64,000 bases of DNA from Strigamia acuminata (lineage: Eukaryota > Arthropoda > Chilopoda > Geophilomorpha > Linotaeniidae): assembly GCA_949358305.1 (NCBI GenBank), contig OX442318.1, forward strand, positions 6,248,501 to 6,312,500, read 5' to 3'. This document shows positions 47,701 to 59,239 of the stretch, in pieces (position 1 is the first letter of the stretch; each line of letters begins with the position of its first letter). The notes beneath the pieces are model-generated. The model was not told the origin of the DNA and made no database searches. It was given only the letters and a program-made list of their open reading frames with translations. The translations under genes were made by a program, and so were the position numbers.

Positions 47701-50700
47701 ACATTTTCTTTTAAATAAATAAACTTTTCTTTTGTCATTTCGCATTGTTGTGGTAGGCAATTACTAATTCGTATTATTCGTGCATACACCATTTATTACA
47801 AAAATGACGCCTTAAAATGGGGGGATCGTATTATACGCAGGGTCGTATTATACCCGAAGATATACGGTAAGCAAAATTTGCATTTTTTAAAGCAAAATGT
47901 GCATTTTTAAGCAAAATGTGCATTTTTTTTAAAGTAAAATGTGCATATCTTAAGCAAAAATTGCATTTTTAAGCAAAATGTGCATTTTTTTAAGCAAAAT
48001 TTGCATTATTTTAAGCAAAATTTGCATTTTTTAAGCAAAATTTGCATATTTTAAAGCAAAATTTGCGTTTTTAAAGAAAAACTTGAATTTGCTAACATGA
48101 TATTAACCTGCCAAAAATAAATAATATAATGATCTCTGTTATCCTTCTGGTACGTGTACTTAATCACGTAACTGTCGCCACCGAAAAACTTTCCGTAGTT
48201 CGATGGATCGACGGGCGAAAGCTCGAAATTCTCAATTCTCCAGATCTAAAAAACAAAAACAATTCATAAAAACACAAAATAATTCATATAAACACGATAA
48301 AAATTCATAAGAAAAACATTATTCTGACCTCCATTTGACCTTTGCCATCATCAGGGCTGAAACCGTAAGCCTTTCCTAGATTTTTAGCCAACAAACGACG
48401 TTTTTCACGATGCAAACTCCGCACATCAAATTCAGCTTCCGGAACAGAAGCTAAAACATCATTTTAAAAAAAAATGAAATATATTCAATATTTAATGAAA
48501 AATAAACATTACCAGCGATTTGTTCCTTGGTATAAATACGTCCAAGACCCCTCTGCTCGTCCGGTTCCTTCCAGATTGAAAAATATTGTTTGAAAAGTGG
48601 CGGTTCGCCGCCGTCGACGACTCGCAAAACCGGGGTCCAGTTTGGATAGCCACGATAAGCCAAATATTTCTGAAAATAACATTAAATTATTCATTTTTTG
48701 ATGCATTTAATTGGAATTCTCATTGAAATATACCGTTGCCATGTTCATAGATTCGATTTTTTCCTTTTTACTGCTCTGTTTGCCAATCCAGACGAATATT
48801 CCCGACGGCCCCACATCCAAAATAAAGCAATCCTAGAAGAAAAACGAAGAAAAACTCGATAAAATTCGGTTTTTTTAAATCATTTTTCTTTGGAATTACT
48901 TTTGAATCGAGTAATTCTTGTTTCAGTGGCCGCTCGCCGACCCTCTCGACTTGTAATTTACCAGATTCATCCGAAATCCTAATAAAATATTTAAAAAAAT
49001 TGCATAAATTCTCCATTTTTTTTTTATTTTTTATTTGATTTTAATTTTTACTTGTGTAGGGAAATTTCGACTTGCTCTTTTCTTTCGTGTTCAACATCGT
49101 CGACGTCAGCTTCGGCCGGTTTAACCGCGTCGTCCGACCCGGAGCCGAGTTCTTCGAAGAATTTTGCTCGTTCTGCCGGAGTACTCGTCTCATCTTCATC
49201 AGAAAAGCCCAAAATTTCATTAAAAATTGAGATATTTTGGTTTTTAACGGTAAAAATTAGTTGGGAATTCAATTAACCAATCATTAAGATGTGCGATCGT
49301 CCGCCGTGGTCTTGATCGCGGACATTATTAGCCAATGAAATGGCTTTGATCCTTTCCATTCGTCCGCTCTTTTCTCCGACGTAAAGATACACGGTGGGTC
49401 CAGCGTCGAGAATGAAACAGTCGCCTTTGTTCATCGAATTGATATCCAAAGGAACCTTGGAAGATGGAATTAAATTAGTTCAATTTTCGATCACTCGACG
49501 AGATTAAATATATGGAAATGTTTACTTGTCTCGCACGAACTCTGCGCTTTCCCTTGACTTGCATTAGTCTCTTTTCTACTGCGTCAGGATCGACGTGACG
49601 GAAACCAGATTTAATTCCGCCTTCCAAATATCTGTAAAAATTGAATTAGATTTTTATTGAATTGAATTTTTGAAGAAAAATTGAGCTATAACTATTTTTG
49701 AAGCTGAAATTGAATTTTGTGAACCAGAAATTGAATTTTTGAATTAGAAATTGAATTTTTGAACCACAAATTGAATTTTTGAACCAGAAATTTGAATTTA
49801 TGAACCAGAAATTGAATTTTTGAACCAGAAATTGATTTTTTGAGCCACAAATTGATTTTTTGAGCCACAAATTGATTTTTTGAACTTGAAATTTAATTTT
49901 TTTTCTTTTCCAAGTCTTCCTTATTATAAATCCTGAAATCTGGCAATCTTATCAGTACAAACTACAAACTACAAACAATTTATCACCTAATTCCATTTCT
50001 GAAGTAGGATAAAAATAACTTGGTCTCATGTCCTTGAGTCTCTCGATGCTGCACAGGCACTCCTCCCAAATGATCGTCAAGTTCAACCGACTTAATGGCC
50101 GCCGTTCCAGCTTCATCCTACAAAATCATCATTAGTGATTTATCTCATTAACTCCACTTCTTACACAAGAAATCAAATCACTCAGTTTTCTAGACCGAGA
50201 CTAAAGCTTTCGTCATGCGTAAAATTGTCTCAAGGTTTTTTAAACCTACAACCAAAATTAATAATACAAACTAACCCTACCGCTAAAAAACTGAATTACG
50301 TTATCATTTTATGTTTAATTTCTATAAAGTAAACAAATCTAATCATATTTCAAACATTAATAAGTCTAAATATAACGAAAACTGCACTTTAAAAAGAAAT
50401 ATTCGCTTCGCTTAACTTCGAAAATTCCGGTTTGAGGTAAAGCTATTTTTAGATGCGCTCTTCTAACACGAATTTTTACCAAAACGGTCAAAGGAAAGTG
50501 CAGGAAACCAATTTAATCACAAACATCGAACTTTTTCACACTTAAAAGTCAGCCGGAAATGAATAAATAAATAAATAACCACAAAAAAAATAAAAAAATA
50601 ATTTAAAAAAATAATAAAAAGATAAAAAGCGACCGGATTCGCTGACTCACCGCGCACTCGACTAAGCGCAACTTTATTTACACTCCGCTTGTAACCCGAT

Positions 50701-51124
50701 AGTTATTAAATGTCATTATAAAAATTAAAAACATTACAAACACGTCAATTATTTTGTTTTTCTCAATTTTTAGATTAAAAACCTACTTGCGACGTGCTTT
50801 CACCGAGCCAGAAATGAATATCCCATTCGTAATGACTGTTAACTTGCTTCGTCTAAACAATAAAAAAAAATAAAAATTATTATTTAAAAATTACAAAATT
50901 AAAATAAAAATTTTTCAGATACAAACCTTCAAAACAATAAACGAATCGCCCGAAAAAAACACTCCGTACTTTGTCGAATCATAAGGCACGGCCTCAAAAT
51001 TCTGACAACAACAACAGAAAAATCATCAAAAATCCATAAATTCAATCTAAAAAAATACCTCGATCCTCCATATTTCCAATCCCTTCTTAGTGCCAGCATT
51101 TTGAAATGCAGGATCAACAACCAT
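44706..51124 (-). CDS. Gel: Gelsolin (six-repeat actin-severing protein, cytoplasmic form)
   Basis: Eighteen coding exons (minus, high to low): 51124-51059, 51001-50927, 50852-50787, 50117-49987, 49631-49526, 49455-49278, 49193-49052, 48978-48900, 48832-48734, 48669-48513, 48450-48329, 48245-48108, 47322-47164, 47096-46899, 45588-45436, 45371-45168, 45107-44982, 44771-44706. They sum to 2265 bases, 754 aa. The model starts [11 protein letters not shown] and has no signal peptide. Six gelsolin repeats are visible through [45 protein letters not shown], the second IWRIENFEL half, [12 protein letters not shown] and [10 protein letters not shown]. There is no villin headpiece and no leucine-rich repeats, which excludes villin/quail and Flightless-I. 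Known role: calcium-regulated severing and capping of actin filaments. Confidence 0.94.
45775..46245. repeat. Gelsolin intron minisatellite A, 20- and 21-bp units
   Basis: AATACGAATTTTCAATAAAA (20 bases) alternates in blocks with a 21-base variant containing TATGCGAATTTTCAACAAAA. It shares an intron with the next array. Confidence 0.92.
46255..46800. repeat. Gelsolin intron minisatellite B, 21-bp unit
   Basis: AATGCGATTTTTCATCGTAA plus A (21 bases) recurs in about sixteen copies, preceded by a few ATAAATGTACGAATTTTTAGC units (21 bases). Frames of up to 123 codons open on both strands because 21 is divisible by three. Confidence 0.93.
47370..48085. repeat. Gelsolin intron minisatellite C, about 20-bp unit, split by a MITE
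   Basis: TTAAGCAAAATTTGCATTTT-type units (about 20 bases) flank an inserted 393-base element at 47475-47867. Confidence 0.85.
47475..47867. mobile_element. TA-flanked MITE (393 bp), copy 1
   Basis: Inverted ends CCGTATATCTTCGGGTATAA and reverse complement lie within TA duplications (47473-47474 and 47868-47869). The element has a G-run followed by TCGTACTATACGCGCATAAT on one side and a TCGTATTATACGCAGGG motif on the other. It has no reading frame. It belongs to the same family as the copies at 61533 (same length, opposite orientation) and 54514 (diverged). Confidence 0.85.
49640..49905. repeat. Gelsolin intron minisatellite D, about 20-bp unit
   Basis: ATTGAATTTTTGAACCAGAA-type units of about 20 bases, moderately diverged. 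Confidence 0.85.
50651..50720 (-). promoter_or_regulatory. Possible internal alternative first exon of gelsolin
   Basis: Inside the gelsolin intron 50118-50786, a GC-richer patch on the minus strand ends in a near-perfect donor (GCG|GTGAGTCAGC at 50650). Its right boundary is not defined. Transcripts starting here would join exon 50117 and lack the first gelsolin repeat. It could also be a cryptic donor. Confidence 0.3.
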
Positions 51125-52905
51125 TGTCGATTTAGGTGTGAAGAATTTGTGTTATTTTTCAACTGGAGACCTCGCAGGGAGAACTCGTCGTGTTGTGCGC
51201 TATAAACTTGGCTGCAGTCCGCTGGGGCTGGCGCCTGATGACATCATACGTCTCGCTTCATGGGACGAGCAAATTCAAGGCTTAATCTGTTATCTAACCA
51301 AGTTTAACGCCCGATTAGTTGGTTACAGGAAGTCTTTGTAAGCAATCTGATTTAAAGATTTAATTTTATAAAATGTCTGCTCACATTTTCAGTAATTAAA
51401 TAAAACAACCGGTGTTCCGGTATGTGAATTTACGGAAAATATTTTTCGGCTTTGTGATGATTTATTTCTTGTGATTTTGTGTTCGTAATTTTTTTCAGCC
51501 TTGAATAGACAGATTATAGGCATTTTGGTAAATAAGATACACTTTAGTGCAAGCAGCGCCATTATCTGATAGCGGGCATGTCGTGAACTTCATGTTTTCA
51601 CTCATGAATTCCTTTTTATTTTCTTTTGTTGATTTATTGATTTCTTTCAGTATTTATTTGTGTATTTGTGACATATTTGTTGTTTTATTGTGTCCCTTGG
51701 TGTTGGTGATCAATGTATTTTTAACAGGAAGTACTAATGGTTTGAATTGGTGACTTTGACTCACAAGAAAGGTTAGGCCATTACTTAGGTGTGATATTCC
51801 CTTCTCAGAAAAATACCAAACAAACAAGCTTTTCTTTGTAAATATTTTCAACGACTTGTTATTCAATTGGTTATAATTGAAATTCATAACATACAAAACT
51901 CCTACAAAAACATAATTCCTTATACAAGGGCACATTACGAAATAAGCTGTTTGATGGTTTGTTTGATTTTATTATGAAAATAATAAGTAATGTTTGATTT
52001 AATTGATAATAAAGATTGGATTTGAATTTAATGAAATTTAATGGCAACTTAATAAAAATGTAACGTACAGTAACATTAATGGTAACGGATGAAAACTACT
52101 AAACTCTATTCCGAAAAGTACTTGAAATACTCCCATTGGTTGGGAAATTCATAACACCAGTATAAATGCATTGCGAGAAATAGTTCCCAAAATAACTAAA
52201 TAACTATAATGGTAACTAAATAAAATGATTTTAATAACATTAATGGCGCTTCAAAACTTTACAAACGATTTGTTTTAAACCATATTCCTTTCGATCAAAC
52301 GATCATCTTCATTTCCGAACATTGAAAAATTTAGGAAATTTAGAAACCCAAAATTAGTCTTTCTTTAAATTCAGTTCAGGCTTTTCACTTTTATTTGTTC
52401 TGGAATGACATCAGAGGTCATCTCTGACGTCACACTTGCGAGGCAATAAATGCTGTGTTAATAAATAGAATCCTGCTGTGGATACATTAGTAATGCAACC
52501 CTACCGGGATCAAGATGAAGTTTTCAGAGTCCTTGTAATGTCCTTTTTTATGTTATTCATAAGCAAAAAACTTCTGCTTGCTATCTGCTTGTGGCATTGG
52601 GATACATCAACTTTAATCACAGTAAATAAAAGATGTTTATGACTTGTTGTTTTTTTTCCAAACTTATTTTTATCAGCCTTAATAAATACATGAAGTTTGG
52701 CCTTTCCTTGGAGAGGTTACATCCATTTCTCAGTACACCATCAAACAAAAGTAAATAAACTGTCTGGTTGTAATAGAAGAAGACATAAAGCAGTTATGTA
52801 TGAAACCCAAAGCAAAACATCCACACACCGGATATGCCAGTAATTTATAAAATACACAAAGATTATGGATGTCTCCAAATGACTGGAAGAACTTACTTTT
52901 TGTGG
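51125..52905. other. Divergent intergenic region between gelsolin and ADAMTS
   Basis: The first part is the gelsolin 5' region. The rest is non-repetitive AT-rich DNA without a convincing frame, unlike the array-filled introns nearby. Confidence 0.5.
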
Positions 52906-52910
52906 TTTCA

Positions 52911-53010
52911 TGGAGTCCTGGGTGGCTTAATCGGTTAAGCGACTGACCGGCAAGCGGTAAACTTGATGTCGGATTCTAAGTCTTGGATTCCACTCATCTG
53001 TTCTGCACTG
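52911..53010 (+). mobile_element. tRNA-like SINE fragment
   Basis: GGTGGCTTAATCGGTTAAGC has an A-box-like core. About 50 bases on, a diverged B-box-like GGATTCTAAGTC is followed by TTGGATTCCACTC. The text resembles a tRNA-derived SINE head rather than a functional tRNA, because the acceptor stem does not close. No tail was recognised. Confidence 0.45.
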
Positions 53011-53211
53011 CTTGCTTTTTTTAGCCATTTTTAAGATAAATGGATATCAATCTTATGCTGAAAAACTCATAATATCAGTAAAGAAAGCTTGATGTGATTG
53101 GTAGTTGGCTGGGAGGAGGGTGGAAGTGGTTCTGAACATGCATTGGGCAAAGAATCAAGTGGTGTACTGTATCTGCACAGATCTTTGGTTCATTGCCCTT
53201 AGACAGATTCA

Positions 53212-56200
53212 ATGATCTCTCACATGAGCTTGGTACTATGGATTACTATCTCATCTTATTGCCAGACAAGCCAATTGAAAACAGGTGAGAATGCAAAACA
53301 GTGTTATCTGAATATTGTACATGTGTTCTTTGTTTCAGATACAATTCTTTCCACAGTTTCCAATTACCATTTTACAACTCCTGAACTTGTAGATGAGGAT
53401 GGGAGCTTTTTGAGTTATGATGTCAGTCACAGTTTCCTTGGAAGTAGAAACAAGCGTAGTGAAACTAGAAAGACACAATTTGAATCTCAAATTCACTACA
53501 AGATAACTATTGAAGATAAAGCTTATTTCCTTCATTTGAATTCAAACTTTTATACATTCTCTAAAAATTATACCTTGGAAATATGGAATAGATTTGCCAT
53601 TGTTGAACAGAGAAATTACACACCAGCTTGCCATTATATTGGGACAGTTTCTGGAGTTCAGAAGAACACATTTTCTCAGATTATTTTAAGCAATTGCTTT
53701 GGTTTAGTAAGTACTAATAAGCTTAGTAACATATTTGTTTAAGTTATTATAAGATCTTAAAATTGTGTAGTCGTGTTTCTAAGCAATGTGATTGGTTTAA
53801 AGCCCTGGTTCTTAACCATTGGTGCACACACCTTTCTAGAGGTGCAAGATGTCCCTTTTGCTGAATTAAATCGTCGCTCGGGATAGGCCAGGTGTCGTTC
53901 AAGTCAGCATTCCTATTTGACCAGGCCCACCTTTACCATTGGGCTAACTGGGCTGCAGCCCAGGGGCGCCGGGCACAGTGGGGCGCCGGGCACAGAGGCT
54001 CGATGGGCACAGAGGCTTGATGGGCACAGAGGCTTGATGGGTACAGAAGGGCGCCGGGCACAGAAAAGTGCTGGGCAAAGGGCGCCTGAGTTTTATTAGC
54101 CCAGGGCGCTGAAAAGTGTAAAGACGGCCCTGTATTTGACGGCTGCTCACCTCGTTTGCCCGCCAGTAGCCTTCGTTTTTCAAAGACCTGTAGGGGTGTC
54201 TTTCCGGTACCCAAGGCCTCAGCGATGAAGCGATTAACGAAAGGCCTGCCATTATGGGTAATTCACATTTGACGTCATGTTTACCAGAAAACTAATGCCA
54301 TGTAAACGCAGACAGTTATCCGGATAAATAAAATCTGAATTTTAACTTATTTGGACAACTGAGAGGTGCAAGATGTTCCTTCTAGGGGTATAAGATGTAT
54401 CTTCCAGGAATCCATGATGTCCCTTCTAGGACTGCAAGATGTCCTTTCTAGGAGAGGGAGAGAGTGCGTTAAAAATATTATTGAACGTACAAATTTGTAG
54501 ATGTTATTGAGTACCGTATATACTCGCGTATAGTGCGAAATATTTATTGCGAATTTTGGACCTCGAATTGGGGGGGTCGCACTATACGCGCATAATAAAA
54601 AAAAAAATAAAAAAATTGACGTATACGTAACGTTTGGACTACGTGCGTAATTCGTACGTATTTCACTTCGTTTATCCCGTTTACAACAGACAATATGACC
54701 AACCGACAATCCAAATAATGCAAATAATGCAACAATCCAGCAATCCATCATCGAAATATAAGCAAGAGGAAAAAATTTTTTTGATTTTAAAGTTTCCTTT
54801 TAAATAAATAAACTTTTCTAACCACATTTTGCAGTGTTGTGGTACACAAATGTTAATTCGCATTATACGCGCATACATCACTTATTAGCAAAAATGGCGT
54901 CTAAAATGGGGGGGTCGCATTATACGCGGGTCGCATTATACGCGAGTATATACGGTACATTAGAATTTAGAAGTAAGGCTTAAGAACCACTGGCTTAAAG
55001 AAATAACGGCTTACGGCAGTGCTGGACTGGACCGTAGCCGCTGTGGCCTGTTGCGGCCTGCTGTAGCCTGTCCCGACTCCATTAATTGTGGCCCGGACAC
55101 TCAGATTTCCCGGTAATAAATTTGTTCCCAGTCCAGCCCTGGCTTATGGTAGCAAACGCATTTCTCCTGATTAGAAGACATGTCATCATTTGACAAATTA
55201 GGTTTCACTTATTGTATGTTGTTTGTTTATTAGCATGGTTTGCTGTCCATTGGAGAGTCTGAATACATAATAGAACCAATGTGGAATCAAAGCGGTAATG
55301 CATCTAAAGGTCATACTCATATCATTTACAAAAGAAGTCCTTTTCAACGGAATTCAAGCCATTGCAAGAGAATTAATTTCACCGATGAATCAAACCATAA
55401 CAAAATTCCATTAATAAAAGACTTTGGAATAAAAAATTACGGCGCAAAATTGACAAAGAATAAGAGATCAATAAACTTTGAAGGATACTTGGAAACATTA
55501 GTTGTAGCTGATAAGACAATGGTCAATTACCATGGAATAAGAGAAGTTGAACCTTACATCTTAAACATCATGAATATTGTAAGTTACCGGTAAATTCTTT
55601 ATCATAGTTATCACAATTGAAATATAACTCTTCAATTCCAGGTAAATCAATTGTATAGAGAAGCTAGTATAGGACACTCCATTAACATCATTGTCACCAG
55701 AATAATTTTACTCCTTGAAGATCAACCTGATTTGCAAATCACCCAACATGCCAGTCACACTCTTCACAGTTTTTGTCGTTGGCAAAAAAGTATTAATCCT
55801 ATTTCTTCGGAAATCAATGAACGGCAAGCGGAAATTGCACATCACGATAACGCTATCCTTATAACAAGGTATCCATGCTATTGTCTTCCCTCGAAAACAA
55901 GTCATAACGTTATATTCGAACTGACGTTATATTCGAACAATCGCAAAAACTTTCGAAAACGCCAATTTTTGAAAAAACTTGAATACAACGTCATGACGTT
56001 GTATTCGAGGGAAGACGGTAGTGCTTCTCAAAGAATGTAATGTAGCAGACCAGTGCTGGACTGACTGGGAATTTCCCGGTGGCCCGTGACGCTGCAAATT
56101 TCTTTTCCTTTGTTGTGGCCCAATAAATTTGTTCCCCTAGCCCAGGGGTCGGCAACCTGCGGCTCTTCGATGTCAAAGAACAGTGAGAATAGGTGGAGTA

Positions 56201-58714
56201 GAGAGTAGACGGACAGCTGACAGCTGTGTAACTTTTGGCTCTTCCGTCTCAAAAGATTGCCGACCCCTGCCCTAGCCCGACCGGTCCAGATTTCCCAGTA
56301 GTAAATTTGTTTCCACTCCAGCCCTGAATGTAGCAGACTGGTATTTTTGTCCCAATTTTAGGGACCGGTAACATAACATTGCTCTACTAAGCCTACATAA
56401 TCTCTTATTTAATGATGTCAGCATGTATAATCATCAATTTGGTTTTTGTTATTTAAGACACGACATTTGTTTCAATAAAGACGAACCCTGTGATACACTT
56501 GGGTTGGCACACATAGCAGGAATATGCCAGCCTGATAGAAGTTGCAGTATCAATGAAGATATTGGATTAGTTTCTGGATACACCATTGCCCATGAATTAG
56601 GGCACAAGTAAATGATAGTTTGTTTGAATTGAGAACAATTTTTGAGGCCCTTGTATTCAAATTTGTAGTTTTGGCATGCAGCATGATGGAGTTGAAAACA
56701 AATGCATGAAGAAATCAAATAGTGATAGAGGATTCCTAATGAGCAAGAAATTGTCATATTTGTCTCAACCGGTTAGATGGTCTTCGTGCAGCAGAAGCTA
56801 CATTACTGAGTTTCTAGAGTAGCTGAAATATAGTAGCAAATTTTCCTACTTTCTATAATTATTGTTCTTTTTTAAGTTCAGGTCTTGCTGAATGCATGAA
56901 AAATGTCCCACATCTTCATGATTTCTCTGCTTTACCAGTGAATTTAGAGAATTTAGAAATAAATCAGCAGTGTAAATACCAATTTGGAAGTTATTCTGTA
57001 CCATGTTGGAATAAGACAGTAACCAAACAAAACACCTAAATCTAGATGATTAATTCTATATATATAACAATGCTTTATTATTTATTCAGAATGTTTGTCA
57101 AAAACTGTGGTGCAAGAACAGAAATGGAATATGTGTAACAGCTAACATTCCAGTACTTAATGGAACTCCATGTCCCAGCAACAAAATAACCAAAGGAGTA
57201 AAAGCAAAGTTTTTGTGACTCTACCACTTCCTATCAATAATCAGGCTTCTTCTGTTTTAATAGTGGTGCTTTCATGGCCATTGTATAGCCTTTGGATCTA
57301 GACCAATAAAAATAGATGGCCAATGGACTAAATGGTCTGAATGGAGTCAATGTTCCAGAAGTTGTGGCGGTGGAATTGCAGTCAGAGAAAGATTTTGTTC
57401 CAATCCAGAGTAAGTATATCTTTCTCTAGAATGATAAGACAATGTTATAAATGTTTTACACAGACCAGAAAATGGTGGAAAATTTTGTTATGGAGAAAGA
57501 AAACAATATAAATCTTGCAATATTAGTCGTTGCAAGATGAATTCGACGGACTTTCGCGCTCTCCAATGCTCAGTATATGACCATCAACAATTCAGAGGAC
57601 ATTTTTACACATGGATTCCTTATCATGAAGGTACAGTAATGGACAAAAAAAACTTCCCTTCAGTACAGTTGTTTTAAGTTAGTCTAGATGCCATCGATAC
57701 CTACGCGGGCAATGTACCGCATCACCCCGCTTTGGAGAGCATGCTCTAGACCAATCAGGGCATGCCTTCCAAAGGGAGGTATTATGGTAAGAGAACTTGA
57801 CATTTTTTATACAAATCCTTAACAGATCATATGAATCCTTGCACATTGTATTGCCAAGCATCTGGCTACAACTTTTTCATCAAAAAGGCAGCCAAGGTTG
57901 TTGATGGCACTAAATGCTTTCCCCATTCTGTTAATGTGTGTGTAAATGGTCAATGTCAGGTAAGAAAAAGAGTTCTAAGTGTTGGAGAATTTAAAAACAA
58001 CTTGAACACTGTTTCAGCCTGTTGGATGTGATAACAAGTTGCATTCCAAAGCAACTGAAGACAATTGTGGAGTGTGCAATGGCAATGGCAGTACTTGTGT
58101 AACCCACAATGGAACAATTTCATTGAACAATTCATTAAACAGTTTCCATGATGTGTTGCATATTCCAAGAAATGCAATGCACATTTTAATAAAGGAAACT
58201 CAAAGATCTAGCAACGTTTTAGCAATGAAATCTGTTGATGGATTGTGGATCGTCTCTTTGAAGCCCACAAATGAAATTGCTGGAACTATTTTCAATTTGA
58301 TTAACCACCAGGATGAAAGCAAATCATTTTATGCATTGGGACCCACAAAGGAGCAGATCATCTTAACAGTACTGCAATTAAAATTCACAACAATATATTT
58401 TACATTTATATGGATTTTATTTTGTAATAGATTCTAATCAAGGAAGTGGATAAAGGAATTTATTACCAATTTAATACACAGAAAAACCACAGTGAAAAAA
58501 GCAAAACTGGTATAAATGAAGGTAAGTATCTTCACTTACTGTATGTTTCTATGGCAACCTCTGTATACTAGTAGTTAAATTTTCCTTTGTAGGATGTCGA
58601 GATATCAACAAAGAAAATTACTGCCAAACTGCATTAAAGTTGAAGTTTTGTACTCGTGCTTATTTCCGGAAATTATGCTGTAAAACATGTAGTAAACACA
58701 TTAATAATACTTGA
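53212..58714 (+). CDS. ADAMTS-type secreted metalloprotease, short form with PLAC domain
   Basis: Fourteen exons: 53212-53284, 53339-53706, 55234-55578, 55642-55868, 56458-56607, 56669-56818, 56877-57018, 57090-57197, 57264-57409, 57464-57630, 57826-57959, 58018-58368, 58431-58521, 58593-58714. They sum to 2574 bases, 857 aa. A signal peptide ([12 protein letters not shown]) leads a prodomain that ends at a furin site NKR|S (about residue 225). The catalytic domain has the zinc motif HELGHNFGMQHDG (382 onward). A disintegrin-like/Cys region (CQKLWC), one thrombospondin type 1 repeat ([17 protein letters not shown]), a Cys-rich domain ([13 protein letters not shown]), a spacer and a C-terminal PLAC module ([11 protein letters not shown] ... 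CCKTC) follow. All catalytic residues are present. The Met start at 53212 could instead be 53224. Expected role: extracellular-matrix remodelling. Confidence 0.93.
53922..54132. mobile_element. hAT MITE nested in the outer hAT element
   Basis: Ends are CAGGCCCACCTTTACCATTG and, reversed, CAGGGCCGTCTTTACAC. An exact eight-base duplication TATTTGAC flanks it (53914-53921 and 54133-54140). The interior holds short GGGCACAGAGGCT-type tandem repeats. Confidence 0.88.
54514..54955. mobile_element. TA-flanked MITE (442 bp), diverged family member
   Basis: Ends are CCGTATATACTCGCGTATA and reverse complement inside TA. It shares the G-run/TCGCACTATACGCGCATAAT layout with the 393-base copies at 47475 and 61533, but the end sequence (ACTCGCG instead of CTTCGGG) and length differ, so it is a sister subfamily. 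Confidence 0.82.
55017..55141. mobile_element. Short hAT MITE in an ADAMTS intron
   Basis: It begins CAGTGCTGGACTGG and ends CCAGTCCAGCCCTG. GCTTACGG and GCTTATGG flank it, an eight-base duplication with one mismatch. It is related to the element at 56051. Confidence 0.82.
55881..56018. mobile_element. Small inverted-repeat element next to an ADAMTS donor
   Basis: GTCTTCCCTCGAA on the left is matched by TTCGAGGGAAGAC on the right. Internal ACGTTATATTCGAA/CGTTGTATTCGA motifs also pair. It begins 13 bases after the donor of exon 55642-55868. Family not assigned. Confidence 0.6.
56051..56326. mobile_element. hAT-like MITE interrupted by a second hAT MITE
   Basis: It begins CAGTGCTGGACTGACTGGG and ends CTCCAGCCCTG. 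AATGTAGCAGAC stands as a direct repeat on both sides (56039-56050 and 56327-56338), longer than the usual eight bases. It is interrupted at 56143-56269. Confidence 0.72.
56143..56269. mobile_element. Nested hAT MITE with an exact 8-bp duplication
   Basis: The ends CAGGGGTCGGCAACC and, reversed, CAGGGGTCGGCAATC are characteristic hAT termini. CCCTAGCC flanks both sides (56135-56142 and 56270-56277). The interior (GCGGCTCTTCG, TTTTGGCTCTTCC) is non-coding. Confidence 0.9.
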
Positions 58715-59239
58715 ATTACGACATATTAGAATAAAAGAAATCAGTTTGTAAAGATATTCTTAAAAGTGCATCTATTTCCATCTAGCGGGAGTTTGGCGCA
58801 TCAAATAACTAACGACTGCTGGATACCTACGTTCAATAAAAGCAGAAATAATAAATAAAATACAGAATGTCACATTACACGAATAAAAAAAATTAAAATT
58901 AAAATTAAAAATTAAAATTAAGATAAAAATTAAATTTGCTAAGAATTAAAAAAATCCCCGGAAATTCCGAACACACAAATCCATCAATGCAGATTCCAAG
59001 CGGCCGTTAACCCTAACCCAAACCGGAAGTTGAAAAAAAAAATTCATCTTTCGCGAATTACTTTAAAACATTCAATTTAAATAATGAATCTCGAATAGAC
59101 ACCAAAATCCGAAACGAAACCATGCTAGAAAAACATCCGAGCGCGATCGAAGCGATCTAAATATCGAATTCACCGAATAATTCGCGACCGGTCTCACGTT
59201 GCATAGTAACACGCGGCTAATGGCTTGATCGTTAACACA
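58715..59239. other. ADAMTS 3' flank and exportin-6 promoter region
   Basis: An AATAAA-like signal (GAATAAAAG) follows the ADAMTS stop near 58731. TCTAGCGGGAGTTTGGC lies at 58781-58797. The rest leads to the exportin-6 start. No other gene was found. Confidence 0.5.
59023..59030 (+). promoter_or_regulatory. ETS-type site in the exportin-6 promoter
   Basis: CCGGAAGT matches the ETS/GABP consensus and lies about 210 bases before the start codon, a common arrangement in TATA-less housekeeping promoters. Single-site evidence only. Confidence 0.35.

Larger units (their letters stand above)
53803..54993. mobile_element. Outer hAT-like element in an ADAMTS intron, carrying two nested elements
   Basis: The left end CCCTGGTTCTTAACC is matched by the right end, reversed CCAGTGGTTCTTAAG. 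TTAAAG lies beside both ends, a partial eight-base duplication. Inside are repeated GCAAGATGTCCCTTCTAGG segments of the original element and two later insertions (53922-54132 and 54514-54955). No transposase frame remains. Confidence 0.65.

Noticed and set aside
52911-53010. Functional tRNA gene
   Set aside because: The A-box is present but the B-box is diverged and the acceptor arms do not pair; a SINE fits better.
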